In this document: piece by piece, positions 1-8,623 of the stretch
Layout: the number at the start of each line of letters is the position of its first letter
How positions within the stretch are numbered: the stretch's first letter is position 1
NCBI GenBank assembly: GCA_903911795.1
Contig: CAIWEX010000821.1
Location: forward strand, 1 to 53,023
Length of the DNA stretch: 53,023 bases
Source: an uncultured Schlesneria sp.
Lineage (GTDB): Bacteria > Planctomycetota > Planctomycetia > Planctomycetales > Planctomycetaceae
Direction: 5' to 3'
Program-made: the position numbers and the translations under genes
Notes under the pieces: model-generated
Told to the model about the DNA's origin: nothing
Seen by the model: only the letters and a program-made list of their open reading frames with translations
The model's database searches: none

Positions 1-1413
1 AATCTGCAGGCTCGCCTGGTACAGGTTCATCTGCTGCTGCAGACTCACAACGGCCGCTGCGGTGTCTGTTGATTCCAAGCTGTCTGTCGATTGACCAAGC
101 CCGAGTTGCAATGTTGTCAGATGATCTTTCAGATTGTTGAGTGATTGCGCCTGAACCGATTGGGAACCGATCGAGTCTCCGATACTGTTCTGTGATCGAT
201 CGAGTTCCGCGATCTGCTTCTGCAGTACTGCCGAGCGGTCTTTTCCCGACAGATTCTGCGTATTTGCAATCGTATCGCGGAGTGAGATCAGGGTTTGGAA
301 GATATCGGATGTCCCCTGGTATTCGATCTGGTCCGTGCCCGCCCGGCGAATGTTTGTACTGTTGACGTTGGTAATTTTTCCTGACGCACCATCCACCACG
401 ATCTGGTTTCCGCTGAAATCGATCGGGGTCGACGTCGTACCACCGTCAACGGACAGAGAACCAGTAGCAGTCATATCGACGCTACCGCTGAAACCCGGCG
501 AAATCCCAGTGGTGTTGAGGTAAACAATCTCCCCTGCCGGTCCGGTGACTTTCAAATCGGAATCAAGATTCGTAAACGCGACTGCGGGGCCGCCATTTAA
601 TGAGACGGTTCCAGACGTCCCTGTCCCACTGGTGTCGTTGATCACGAGGGAATTGGCACCTGCAGCGCCGATCACGGTATCTTTGGCATCCGAAGATGTC
701 CCTGCGGCGACTCCGGATGCTCCTGCGTAGCTCGTTATCAGATGCTGGACAAGCAACTGTCCTTGCCCGGTGGCATTGTCCGTTCCTGTGCCCGATGTCG
801 CACCTGAATTGCCGATGAATGCAGTTGAGGCTCGAACGCGCGACTGGAAGACTTCCTGTCCGGAAATCATGGTGCTGGCCGTCACGGAGTGACTGACGAT
901 GACTTCCGAGTTCTGATTCGAACCGTTGTAAGTGATCGCCGTCGGCTGACCTGCCGCATTCGTTGACGTGATCGAGAAGGGAGTGGTCTTGCTCGCCGTT
1001 CCCGAAAACAGAAAGGACCCGTCCGGCAGAGTCTGATTGGCGAACTGCAGCAATTGATCGATGGCCGTGTTCACCTGCTTTGCCAGGGTCGCGTTCGTAG
1101 CAGCGGGGGTTGTGACGTTATTGGCCTGCAATGCCAGGCTTTTGACGTTTGTCAGCAGATCTTGAACACTTGTCAGGGAGTCGACACTGGTTTGCAACTT
1201 TGATGAGGCATCCTGAACCTGGGCAATGTCACTTGTATATCGCGTGTCCTGGACTTTGTTTCCCATCACAATTGCCATGGCGGTGGGATCGTCTGAGGCA
1301 ACCTGCAGTCGTTTTCCGGAAGTGATCTGGATCTGCAGCTTGGCAATCCGTTCAAAGCTCGACTGCATGTTGAGCAGCGTCTGCTGATAATTAAAATCGG
1401 ATGAAACACGCAT
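1..1413 (-). CDS. flgL: Flagellar hook-associated protein 3 FlgL (3' end off the window)
   Basis: FlgL is the second hook-filament junction protein, secreted through the flagellar export apparatus and placed between FlgK and the filament. The frame is open from an ATG at 1413 to the window edge, giving 471 visible residues. The N-terminus (MRVSSDFNYQQTLLNMQ) and the following SGKRLQVASDDPTAMA stretch are the flagellin-like D0/D1 signature. The last visible residues (LQQQMNLYQASLQ) read as the C-terminal D0 helix, so only a short tail should be missing. Enteric FlgL is about 317 residues; the extra length here is a low-complexity Gly/Ser/Thr-rich central region. It starts 21 bp after the flgK stop, so it is the last gene seen of this operon. 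Flagellin is an alternative, but the position directly after flgK argues for FlgL. Confidence 0.9.
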   Translation of the reverse strand, partial: MRVSSDFNYQQTLLNMQSSFERIAKLQIQITSGKRLQVASDDPTAMAIVMGNKVQDTRYTSDIAQVQDASSKLQTSVDSLTSVQDLLTNVKSLALQANNVTTPAATNATLAKQVNTAIDQLLQFANQTLPDGSFLFSGTASKTTPFSITSTNAAGQPTAITYNGSNQNSEVIVSHSVTASTMISGQEVFQSRVRASTAFIGNSGATSGTGTDNATGQGQLLVQHLITSYAGASGVAAGTSSDAKDTVIGAAGANSLVINDTSGTGTSGTVSLNGGPAVAFTNLDSDLKVTGPAGEIVYLNTTGISPGFSGSVDMTATGSLSVDGGTTSTPIDFSGNQIVVDGASGKITNVNSTNIRRAGTDQIEYQGTSDIFQTLISLRDTIANTQNLSGKDRSAVLQKQIAELDRSQNSIGDSIGSQSVQAQSLNNLKDHLTTLQLGLGQSTDSLESTDTAAAVVSLQQQMNLYQASLQI

Positions 1414-1434
1414 GATCGCCCGTCGCCTCATTCA

Positions 1435-3411
1435 TCAGATGGAGTGGAACAATTGCTGGTACATTTCATTCACCGCGCTGACGTACTTCGCGGCTGATTG
1501 AAACATCTGCTGGTACTTGATGATATTCAGCATTTCTTCGTTGATATTTACACCCGACAAACTCTGCTGCTGCTCTTGAAGCCGCGTTGTCAGGACCTGA
1601 TTGGTGCTGCTCTGCTGATCCAGTGACGAGACCTGTGTCCCGACATCGGCTACCATCTGGTTGAAGAACGATGCCATCGTTTCCCTGCCAGAGTCCATTC
1701 GCTGCTGGTCCTGCAGATTGACAAATCTCTGCAGGTTTGAAGTGTCACCCGGCAGGCCCGTGCGAGATGTGGCAAGAGCATTCGGATTCGATGTCAACAG
1801 CTTGTTGACCTTGAGTGTTCCCGCGTCAACTCCACTGAAAAATGTGTTCAAACCGAGCGTCGTCAGGATCCCGGCCGAGTCAGGCTGGCCAACGACCTTG
1901 GACGTCAGAGAATCGCCCGCAGTCACATCCCCTGCACTCAAGGCCAGTGTGACTCCATTGGGGCCTTCAATCGGCTGGCCCGCTTCGTATCCCTGTCCAA
2001 TATTGAATGTCCCCAGCACATTCCCCGACTTGTCGGTCACTCGAGCTTGCAGTCCAGGTGTGACTCCGACCGTCCCACTGGAAAGGAATGTATAGGTATA
2101 GGCATCGTTCGTATTGCCCGTGAATTCTCCTCCGGTGGTTGCGGTCGCAGTGGTTCCGGCTGAAAACGATGTTGTCGGAGTTTGATCGATTCCACCTGAG
2201 AAGTCGACTTTGTAGCCCGGCGCTGCCAGCAGCGTTACCGTGCCCGATTCCTTACTGACGAACACCTGTAAGTTCGGGACCGCACTTCCAATTGCGGCTC
2301 CCACATCGTTCAGGCTTTGTGTCGCTGGATCAATCGGAACCTCAGTCATGGTTCTCTGACCGGTCGAGGTATTTGTCATCGCGACAAATAAAGATCCTGC
2401 ACGCGGAGGAAACGATGCTCCTGCGACGTTCAGTGGGACGGTGACATCCAGCACCGAACGCTGCCCTGTCAATTGCGTGAATCCGCCGTCGACCCCGACT
2501 CCCGTCGATTGAACTTCGTCAAAGGCCTGAGCGACTGAACGAGCCAGAGTGTCCAGACTCTGGCGGACATCCGGAAGTCGGTGATCACGAACGTCCAGCA
2601 GTCCCCCCAAGGCTCCTTCGGTGATGGTCAGTGGGACCTTTCCCCCCTGGGTGCTGACCACCATCTTCCCCGCCGAATTCAAAGCAAGATGCAACTTCTG
2701 TGCATCACCACCGATGACCAGTGGCGACCCCGACTGCAATAATGTCACTTGCCCCGACACACCTGGTTGCACTTCAATCGGAATCTTCTCTGCGACGGTG
2801 TTGATTAGCTGGCCACGTGTGTCAATCAGATCGTTCGGAGAAATCCCCTGATCCTTGATGCTCGCAATCTGCGTATTCAAGTCGGCAATCTGGCTGAGCA
2901 ACGGATTGATGCCATCGATCGTGGCATTAATCTCGGAGTCGACACTGGATCTCATCTGGTCCATGTTGGTAGCCAGCGTGTTGAACTGTTGAGCCAGCAC
3001 AGTGGCGTCTGCAATCACCATCTTGCGGGATGCGACGTTGCCCAATTGTGACGACGCCTGTTGCATTCCGTTGAAGACGTTTCCCAGCAGACTGGAAATC
3101 GAAGAAGCGTCGGTGGGAAGGTTTGACTGCAATTGTGTCAGTGACGTTTTCAACGAATCGACATAGCCATTACGAGTCGTCTGGGCTGTGATCGCGGTTT
3201 CCAATTGTTCGCTGTAGGCGCGATGAATATCGGTGATTTCCACACCACGCCCAAACGACTGGCCGTCGAGTTCCATCGGCTGTTGCGCGGCAAGTTTCAG
3301 GACCTGCCGGTGATAGCCAGCAGTGTTGGCATTCGCCACATTGTTCCCGGTGACCTGCATTCCTCGTTGCGAGGCGAGCAGCATCGAGTTGGCGATGGAG
3401 ATTTCCAGCAT
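1435..3411 (-). CDS. flgK: Flagellar hook-associated protein 1 FlgK
   Basis: FlgK is the first hook-filament junction protein. At 658 residues it is longer than the enteric protein (about 547). The N-terminal rod/hook signature (NSMLLASQRGMQVTGNNVAN then NTAGYHRQ, residues 8-36) and the C-terminal FlgK helix (VNINEEMLNIIKYQQMFQSA, ending in YQQLFHSI) are both present, so the protein is complete. The central region (about 300-560) is Gly/Thr-rich, as expected for surface-exposed D2/D3 domains. It lies 115 bp downstream of the flgN-like gene, whose product would be its export chaperone, and 21 bp upstream of flgL. The Shine-Dalgarno sequence is weak (GAG, 7 nt before ATG). Confidence 0.95.
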   Translation of the reverse strand: MLEISIANSMLLASQRGMQVTGNNVANANTAGYHRQVLKLAAQQPMELDGQSFGRGVEITDIHRAYSEQLETAITAQTTRNGYVDSLKTSLTQLQSNLPTDASSISSLLGNVFNGMQQASSQLGNVASRKMVIADATVLAQQFNTLATNMDQMRSSVDSEINATIDGINPLLSQIADLNTQIASIKDQGISPNDLIDTRGQLINTVAEKIPIEVQPGVSGQVTLLQSGSPLVIGGDAQKLHLALNSAGKMVVSTQGGKVPLTITEGALGGLLDVRDHRLPDVRQSLDTLARSVAQAFDEVQSTGVGVDGGFTQLTGQRSVLDVTVPLNVAGASFPPRAGSLFVAMTNTSTGQRTMTEVPIDPATQSLNDVGAAIGSAVPNLQVFVSKESGTVTLLAAPGYKVDFSGGIDQTPTTSFSAGTTATATTGGEFTGNTNDAYTYTFLSSGTVGVTPGLQARVTDKSGNVLGTFNIGQGYEAGQPIEGPNGVTLALSAGDVTAGDSLTSKVVGQPDSAGILTTLGLNTFFSGVDAGTLKVNKLLTSNPNALATSRTGLPGDTSNLQRFVNLQDQQRMDSGRETMASFFNQMVADVGTQVSSLDQQSSTNQVLTTRLQEQQQSLSGVNINEEMLNIIKYQQMFQSAAKYVSAVNEMYQQLFHSI

Positions 3412-3526
3412 GATTTAGCTCATTTCGGCGATCAGCAGTAATCGCCTGATCCAACTTGGTTTGCAGTCTGCATCGCACGGATCACAGGTTTGGTACGGCA
3501 ATGTGCAAGATTAAAAACTTCTGAAT

Positions 3527-4054
3527 TCAGCCGCCCCAATTGACTAGCGAGCCTACGTGTGCTTCGTCACGAACTCCGCCTGCGTTATACGATTCCCCAT
3601 GCCCCGCTGTTCCCGTCAAGTGACTGACGATCCCGCGAATGATTGATGTCGACTGATCTGCCATGGCGTGATTCTGGCGATTCAGCCGATCCATCTCTGC
3701 TGCCATTTCGGACAGCTTCTGGCGGCTGGCAATGACGGAATTCTGCAGTTCCCCACCTGACTTACGTGCCAGTAGCCCCAGCGTGAATTCGTGAGGAGAA
3801 AGTCCCAACTCGGATGCGGCGTCGAATCGTAGCTTCTGCCTGCGCTCCTGCAACTGTTTGGCTTCCGTTAATGCTGCCAATTCCATGTGTAGAGCCTGCT
3901 GCAGTGCCGCGCCGTCCAATTGACGTAGCGACCGGTGCAATTCACGCACAGCCTCCAGCACAGCAATCAGGCTGCGTTCTTCGTCATCCAGATGCACTTT
4001 CACGCGTTCCGCCATCGCTGGCGAAATCGTTGGTTCGTTACCCTGACCCATCAT
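3527..4054 (-). CDS. flgN: FlgN-like flagellar export chaperone
   Basis: FlgN proteins are small, all-helical cytoplasmic chaperones that keep FlgK and FlgL export-competent. This 175-residue protein is almost wholly helical, with Leu/Glu/Gln-rich heptads (residues about 15-75), a linker, and a second helix around 100-135, the expected two-part arrangement. Its place between flgJ and flgK supports the call. Two starts are possible: a GTG at 4063 that overlaps the flgJ stop as GTGA, or the ATG at 4054, which has AGGG 8 nt upstream; I used the ATG. Sequence conservation in this family is low, so the name depends on size, helicity and context. Confidence 0.7.
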   Translation of the reverse strand: MMGQGNEPTISPAMAERVKVHLDDEERSLIAVLEAVRELHRSLRQLDGAALQQALHMELAALTEAKQLQERRQKLRFDAASELGLSPHEFTLGLLARKSGGELQNSVIASRQKLSEMAAEMDRLNRQNHAMADQSTSIIRGIVSHLTGTAGHGESYNAGGVRDEAHVGSLVNWGG

Positions 4055-4059
4055 GGCAA

Positions 4060-4467
4060 TCACCCTGTAATGGCTAGTGACGTGGCAGCGTCAGTTGCGG
4101 GAACGGACATGACTGGAGACGCAGGTTGTGCCTGTGGCGAGGCGTGCGATCCCGCTCTTTGTAATTTTTCAACCGACGCTTCGACCATTTTCGCCAGCCC
4201 CAGGCCCGGCCCTTTGGTCATCTGCTCTCCCATGAACCGGTCAAAAAGTCCGCCATAAACGTCGCCGGAATCCTGTCCAAACATCGAACCGGGTTCGAGC
4301 GACTGCCGCATCTGCTTAAGCATTGTCGATGCAAACACGCTTTCGAACTCATGGCCGACCTTGGAGGCCGTCGCTTGAGACCGCGGGCTACCTGAAGAGG
4401 AATGGCTGCTGCCAGCAGATTCAGGTAGTGGCAATGAATTTGACATCGGGGCTTGAATCGCTGACAT
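4060..4467 (-). CDS. flgJ: FlgJ-type rod-binding protein without muramidase domain
   Basis: This 135-residue protein corresponds to the N-terminal rod-binding half of FlgJ, which caps or scaffolds the growing rod in the periplasm. The family core is at about residues 38-95: GHEFESVFASTMLKQMRQS, then a Gly/Asp segment and LFDRFMGEQMTKGPGLGLAKM. Enteric FlgJ (313 residues) has a C-terminal peptidoglycan hydrolase domain that is absent here, so wall opening must come from another enzyme. The ATG at 4467 has GAAGGAAA 4 nt upstream. The gene overlaps the GTG alternative start of flgN and follows flgI after a 133-bp gap holding a repeat copy. Confidence 0.85.
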   Translation of the reverse strand: MSAIQAPMSNSLPLPESAGSSHSSSGSPRSQATASKVGHEFESVFASTMLKQMRQSLEPGSMFGQDSGDVYGGLFDRFMGEQMTKGPGLGLAKMVEASVEKLQRAGSHASPQAQPASPVMSVPATDAATSLAITG

Positions 4468-4526
4468 CGTGTTTCCTTCGTAGTGGAGACCTTCGCTAAA
4501 CAGATGGCCTGGGCTTTGGTGTATTT

Positions 4527-4577
4527 GGGAGACCTTCGGTCGGGCGTTTCGGCGGGGTCGGGAGACCCGCGCCGAAC
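4527..4577 (+). repeat. GGGAGACC/GGTCTCCC intergenic repeat, copy 1
   Basis: The flgI-flgJ gap holds a GC-rich block that recurs in reverse complement at 27479-27537. Read on the minus strand it goes GTTCGGCGCGGGTCTCCCG, then ACCCCGCCGAAACGCC, then CGACCGAAGGTCTC. A direct duplication of GCGCCGAACATT follows at about 4569-4595. It interrupts an otherwise tightly packed flagellar operon. Confidence 0.75.
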
Positions 4578-4600
4578 ATTGCCGCGCCGAACATTAGGTA

Positions 4601-5803
4601 TCAGTTGGCGATCAGCTCTGCGTGGAGAGATCCTGAGTCCTTTAGGGTTTGGAAAATGGCGATCAGGTCACGTGGTGAAACTCCGAGTGCGTTCAGGACT
4701 CGAGCGAGTTCACCCACAGTGAACGTCTGTTCAACGGGTAACAGTGCCGATGGGCCCGGAGGCACTTGGGGACGTGGGCGAATCGCTTCCAAAATGTCGT
4801 CGACTTGATCGCGCGGAGCACTGCCTCGCGGGGTGATGGATTCGGTTAATGATGGAGGTTCCCCAGGTAACGCAGTCAAACCGCCCGGTCCCGCAAGGGG
4901 GGCTGCTCCCACGTTGGGCTTGATGACCAGATTTCCATGTGCAATCGCGACAGACGAAATCCGAACGTTGTGACCGACAACCACCGTTCCTGTTCGCTCA
5001 TTGATGATCACCCGCGCCTTGGTGTCGGGCATGATCTTGATCTGACCAATTTCACTCGCGAATTCCGATGCCGAACGGCTTTGCTTCTGGGGAATCCGAA
5101 TTTGAATCGTGCCCGGATCCAAAGTAATGGCTGTATGCGGGTACTTGGCATTGATGGCATTGGTAATCAGGGTTGCCGTCGCAGCATCTGCATCCTGCAG
5201 CAGTAGCCGCAGAAATCCTCCTTGATCGATTTCACCCAAGGCTTCCTTTTCAACGATTGCTCCGCCGGGAATTCGTGAGTTCGTCGGATGGTTCGTCTGC
5301 CCGCCAGGCGTATTACTGCGAACTCGGAAACCACCGATCGAGATATTACCTTGTGCCAATGCATAGACCTGACCATCCGCACCGCGCAATGGGGTCAACA
5401 GCAACGTTCCCCCTTCCAGGCTTGATCCATCGTCCATCATGGAAACGACGAGATCCAGACGAGATCCTCGGCGCGAAAACGGCGGGATCTCTGTCGTTAC
5501 CATCACATGTGAAATGCTCGTCGATTTGTAGACGTTGTCAAGTTGGGTCTGACGCTGCAATTTGGTGGTCATTTCCAGCTTGCGCAGCATGTCGATCGCC
5601 ATTTGCTGCGTCGACTGTGATTTGGCACCGGTTCCATTGAGCCCGACGACCAGTCCCGTTCCATAGAGCTGGTTCGCGCGCGCCCCTTCAACCATCGTGA
5701 TGTCTTTGATCCGAACTTCGGCGTGACTAAATGATGCGCCGAGGGACAGGACCATCCCTATGATTGCCGTTCGATAACAGATTAATCTTCGAAAACCGGA
5801 CAT
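4601..5803 (-). CDS. flgI: Flagellar P-ring protein FlgI
   Basis: FlgI forms the periplasmic P-ring, the bushing around the distal rod in the peptidoglycan layer. The protein is 400 residues, near the usual 365-370 plus a leader. It has a signal peptide (hydrophobic AIIGMVLSLGASFSHA) followed by EVRIKDITMVEGARANQLYG, the FlgI N-terminal signature, then GLNGTGAKS and the C-terminal segment LNALGVSPRDLIAIFQTLK. The start at 5803 is fixed by GGAAGGAGA 7 nt upstream; a longer frame reaches 5884 but its extra 27 residues are not family-like. With flgH and flgA upstream in the same operon this gives a complete ring-assembly set, implying a diderm envelope with a peptidoglycan layer. Confidence 0.97.
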   Translation of the reverse strand: MSGFRRLICYRTAIIGMVLSLGASFSHAEVRIKDITMVEGARANQLYGTGLVVGLNGTGAKSQSTQQMAIDMLRKLEMTTKLQRQTQLDNVYKSTSISHVMVTTEIPPFSRRGSRLDLVVSMMDDGSSLEGGTLLLTPLRGADGQVYALAQGNISIGGFRVRSNTPGGQTNHPTNSRIPGGAIVEKEALGEIDQGGFLRLLLQDADAATATLITNAINAKYPHTAITLDPGTIQIRIPQKQSRSASEFASEIGQIKIMPDTKARVIINERTGTVVVGHNVRISSVAIAHGNLVIKPNVGAAPLAGPGGLTALPGEPPSLTESITPRGSAPRDQVDDILEAIRPRPQVPPGPSALLPVEQTFTVGELARVLNALGVSPRDLIAIFQTLKDSGSLHAELIAN

Positions 5804-5890
5804 CACGCAGTCTCCTTCCGAATGGCAGCCATCGGAACCTGCCGGGTAAAACACTCCATCGCAGGAATTACGATAGAGAAACATTCACTG

Positions 5891-6532
5891 CTAAAACGGC
5901 CAGACCTTGTTGCCAATGCGACCAAGCCAGCCCTGGTTGGTAAAGCGTGATTCCACGCCAGATCCTTCGTACGACACATTGAAATTTGCGATGAAGCGCG
6001 ATTCGATGACGTTGGGAGTTTCAATATCGTTCGGACGAATCACTCCGGAAACCCGCAGCATCCGTACTTCGTTCTGAACCAGTCGCTTTCGATAACCTTC
6101 GATCACCAGATTTCCGTTGGGCAGAATGTCGACGACAGTCACGGTCATCTGGTCCACCAATTGTCGTTCGCTCGCGAAGTCGGCCGATCCCTGGAAGGAA
6201 CGATCAGATGAGTTGCTGCCGTTCATCTGACCTGATGCCGAACGGCCAGTCCCGCCCGCCGCACCACTTGCAGCAAGGTTCAACTTCGCCGAAGCGGCGG
6301 TATCCTTCTTCAGGTTTCGTTCTTCCTTGTTTGTCGCACCCGTATTTTCGTTGACCGAGACGGTCAAAAGGTCGCCCACTCTGCGTGCCCGGTTATCCAT
6401 GAACAGGTAGCCACTGCGCTGATCACGCCGTTCCCAGATCGAATCTGCCAGCAGATGACTCGGCAGTACCAGTGGGGCTGCTGCCACCGGTGTCAGGCAG
6501 AGCATGATCCATTGTCGTCGGTTTGTTTTCAT
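5891..6532 (-). CDS. flgH: Flagellar L-ring protein FlgH, apparently not a lipoprotein
   Basis: FlgH forms the outer-membrane L-ring. This 213-residue protein has the family core: RSGYLFMDNRARRVGDLLTV, then VNENTGATNKEERNL, and later GNLVIEGYRKRLVQNE and GVIRPNDIE, ending in WLGRIGNKVWPF. Enteric FlgH is a lipoprotein; here the leader (hydrophobic up to SHLLADSIW) has no cysteine at the cleavage site, and the only leader Cys (in MLCLTP) is preceded by Leu, not Gly/Ala/Ser. The ATG at 6532 has GGAAGGAA 6 nt upstream; a frame extension to 6553 would include that ribosome binding site and is unlikely. Confidence 0.95.
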   Translation of the reverse strand: MKTNRRQWIMLCLTPVAAAPLVLPSHLLADSIWERRDQRSGYLFMDNRARRVGDLLTVSVNENTGATNKEERNLKKDTAASAKLNLAASGAAGGTGRSASGQMNGSNSSDRSFQGSADFASERQLVDQMTVTVVDILPNGNLVIEGYRKRLVQNEVRMLRVSGVIRPNDIETPNVIESRFIANFNVSYEGSGVESRFTNQGWLGRIGNKVWPF

Positions 6533-6628
6533 ATTCGGTTCCTTCCAACTCAAGCGATCTATGGCACGTCTCGAGCCCTTACGTCGTCCTTCAACTTGCC
6601 TCTGGCCCCGAGATCGCCTCGGTGGACG

Positions 6629-7822
6629 CTAATTCAAAATCTCGACTTCGGTGGGGCTGACAACTCGTCCAGGCACAATATTCTTGGATGCGGAATTCAT
6701 GACTTGAATCACATCGCCGATGCGACCGCTTTGCATTGCTTCCGCACTAATGGTGAATTCAAAACCCGCTTGTCTGGAAACCAGTTTTACACGGTCCTGT
6801 CGTTTAATTGCGAAATCACCTGTCCGAGCTGCAGGTTGCGAACTTGTCACCGCATCAAAATCGTCGTCTTTGACAATATGCAGTTCAGGCAATGGTTTGG
6901 TGGGAATTCGTCCCACGATCTGAGCCGCCTGAGTACAATAGCCCGCCAAGCCTGTCACATCGCGACGACTCAGGCAAAGATCGTCTCTGGTAACGGCACG
7001 CCCTCGGGCCAGTGGTCGGATCGTCGTGACGACTTGTTCAAAGTGCCGCACGTCCATTGTCACAGGGATCGTTTTCGACGGATGCTCACGCGATGAAATC
7101 GTGACGTCGAGAATCACTCGCCCGATGGCCGGGCCTGACCCCTTCAACTGAGCTTCAAACGAGCAGGACTTCCAGGCTAACGGTGTCTCACCTTGTGGAA
7201 AGAAACTGTTTGAGACAGATGCAAGCTCACGTGTCATCGGAGCCCCGATTCGGACAGAAACGTTCTCTTCGGGCCAGGGGAGCTGACTGAGAATCACTTT
7301 TCGAGCGGCTGCTACGATGGCTTCTTCCAGTCCATCAGCTTCTGCGACGAGTGGATACGGCTGCGATCCGGCACCGGTTCTGACAGGGACTGGATTCCTG
7401 GCCAGGGCGACTTCCGTGCGTCGACCGGATGCTGAGTCAGGATACGTGACTCGTTCAATCATGGCGGTCCGTTGCGGCAACGGGCTCGTGACCGTCGCCT
7501 GCTTGCCGTGAATCACGATCGCATTCGACTCGATACCCGCCAGGCGCAACCGGAATTCAACCAGTTTTGCGGTGATAACCGTGGAGCCCTCGGCAGACGG
7601 CGAGTCTGCCAGGTCAAGTTGCTCGATCTGTCGCTTCAGGACCGGATTGCGACTCTCAACAATTGCGACGTTTCGTACCAAAACGTCAGGACCTTCAGCG
7701 GCTGTCGAGGGACGCAATGTGATGACAACCGTTGATGATTCGGCTGCGTACAATGATCCAGAACCCGTCATGACGACGGTGAGAATCACGGAATAGCAGC
7801 GGAATGAAAGGAGCGATTGCAT
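6629..7822 (-). CDS. flgA: Flagellar P-ring assembly chaperone FlgA, long form
   Basis: FlgA is the periplasmic chaperone for P-ring (FlgI) assembly. The protein has 397 residues, far longer than the enteric protein (about 219). The signal peptide ends near residue 27 (GSGSLYAAESS). The C-terminal half, about residues 255-397, is the SAF/FlgA core: PLARGRAVTRDDLCLSRRDV, then GRIPTKPL, VKLVSRQAGFEFTISAEAM and GDVIQVMNSASKN, ending VEIL. The N-terminal 230 residues are an extension with no motif I recognise, probably extra beta domains. GAGGT lies 6 nt before the ATG, and the gene begins 4 nt after the flgG stop, so the two are likely translationally coupled. Confidence 0.92.
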   Translation of the reverse strand: MQSLLSFRCYSVILTVVMTGSGSLYAAESSTVVITLRPSTAAEGPDVLVRNVAIVESRNPVLKRQIEQLDLADSPSAEGSTVITAKLVEFRLRLAGIESNAIVIHGKQATVTSPLPQRTAMIERVTYPDSASGRRTEVALARNPVPVRTGAGSQPYPLVAEADGLEEAIVAAARKVILSQLPWPEENVSVRIGAPMTRELASVSNSFFPQGETPLAWKSCSFEAQLKGSGPAIGRVILDVTISSREHPSKTIPVTMDVRHFEQVVTTIRPLARGRAVTRDDLCLSRRDVTGLAGYCTQAAQIVGRIPTKPLPELHIVKDDDFDAVTSSQPAARTGDFAIKRQDRVKLVSRQAGFEFTISAEAMQSGRIGDVIQVMNSASKNIVPGRVVSPTEVEILN

Positions 7823-7826
7823 TGGA

Positions 7827-8615
7827 TTACCTCACCATATCATTTCCGGTTCGCAGCATTTCATCACTTGTTAAGACTGCACGCTGGCTGGCTTCAAAGG
7901 CTCGTTGAGCCGTAATCAGTCCAATCATTTCATTCACGACTTGGACGTTGGAAAGTTCCAGAAACCCTTGTCGCAACGTACCGAAACCGTTTGCCCCCGG
8001 AATTCCTTGCAGTGGAGGTCCCGATGCGGTGGTCTGCGAATAGAGATTGCGTCCTTCCGATGACAAACCACTGGGATTGGCAAATCGAGTCATCGCGATA
8101 TTTCCGATCGTGACCGATTCGGAATTGCTGCCGGTGATCACCGAGACGGTGCCATCGGTACCAATCGTGATGGAAAGGGTGTCGTTCGGGATGTTGATGG
8201 GGGGTTGCAGCAACAGTCCATCTGCTGTGACCAGTTGTCCCGTTGAATTTGGTCTGAAGCTTCCGTCGCGCGTATAGCCGAACTCGCCACTGGGCAACAG
8301 GACTTGAAAGAAGCCCTGCCCATCGATCGCGACGTCGTAATTGTTCCCGGTATTCTGTTCGACACCTTGAGTGAAGACTTTTGTAATCGCTGCTGTACGA
8401 ACACCGCTACCGATCTGAATGCCGGTGGGAACTTCGTAACCGGTCGCTCCCTGCGTCCCAGGAGCACGTACGGTTTGATAGAGCAGATCCTGAAATTGAA
8501 CCTCGCTGCGTTTGAAGCCGGTGGTATCGACGTTGGCCAGGTTGTTGGCCGTCGTATCGACGACCGTCTGGTTCGCGATCATTCCCGTGGCAGCGGTATA
8601 CAGCGATTTCATCAT
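7827..8615 (-). CDS. flgG: Flagellar distal rod protein FlgG
   Basis: FlgG builds the distal rod. Its length, 262 residues, matches the family. The N-terminus MMKSLYTAATGMIANQTVVD followed by NNLANVDTTGFKRSEVQFQDLLYQT is the canonical FlgG rod signature, and the C-terminus (LELSNVQVVNEMIGLITAQR, then AFEASQRAV, LRTGNDMVR) is the matching D0 helix. The central GFFQVLLPSGEFGYTRDGSF motif is also present. It lies 8 bp after the flgF-like gene and 4 bp before flgA. A second, divergent FlgG-like protein is at 9918; this copy is the closer match to canonical FlgG. Confidence 0.97.
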   Translation of the reverse strand: MMKSLYTAATGMIANQTVVDTTANNLANVDTTGFKRSEVQFQDLLYQTVRAPGTQGATGYEVPTGIQIGSGVRTAAITKVFTQGVEQNTGNNYDVAIDGQGFFQVLLPSGEFGYTRDGSFRPNSTGQLVTADGLLLQPPINIPNDTLSITIGTDGTVSVITGSNSESVTIGNIAMTRFANPSGLSSEGRNLYSQTTASGPPLQGIPGANGFGTLRQGFLELSNVQVVNEMIGLITAQRAFEASQRAVLTSDEMLRTGNDMVR

Positions 8616-8623
8616 GATTCAAA

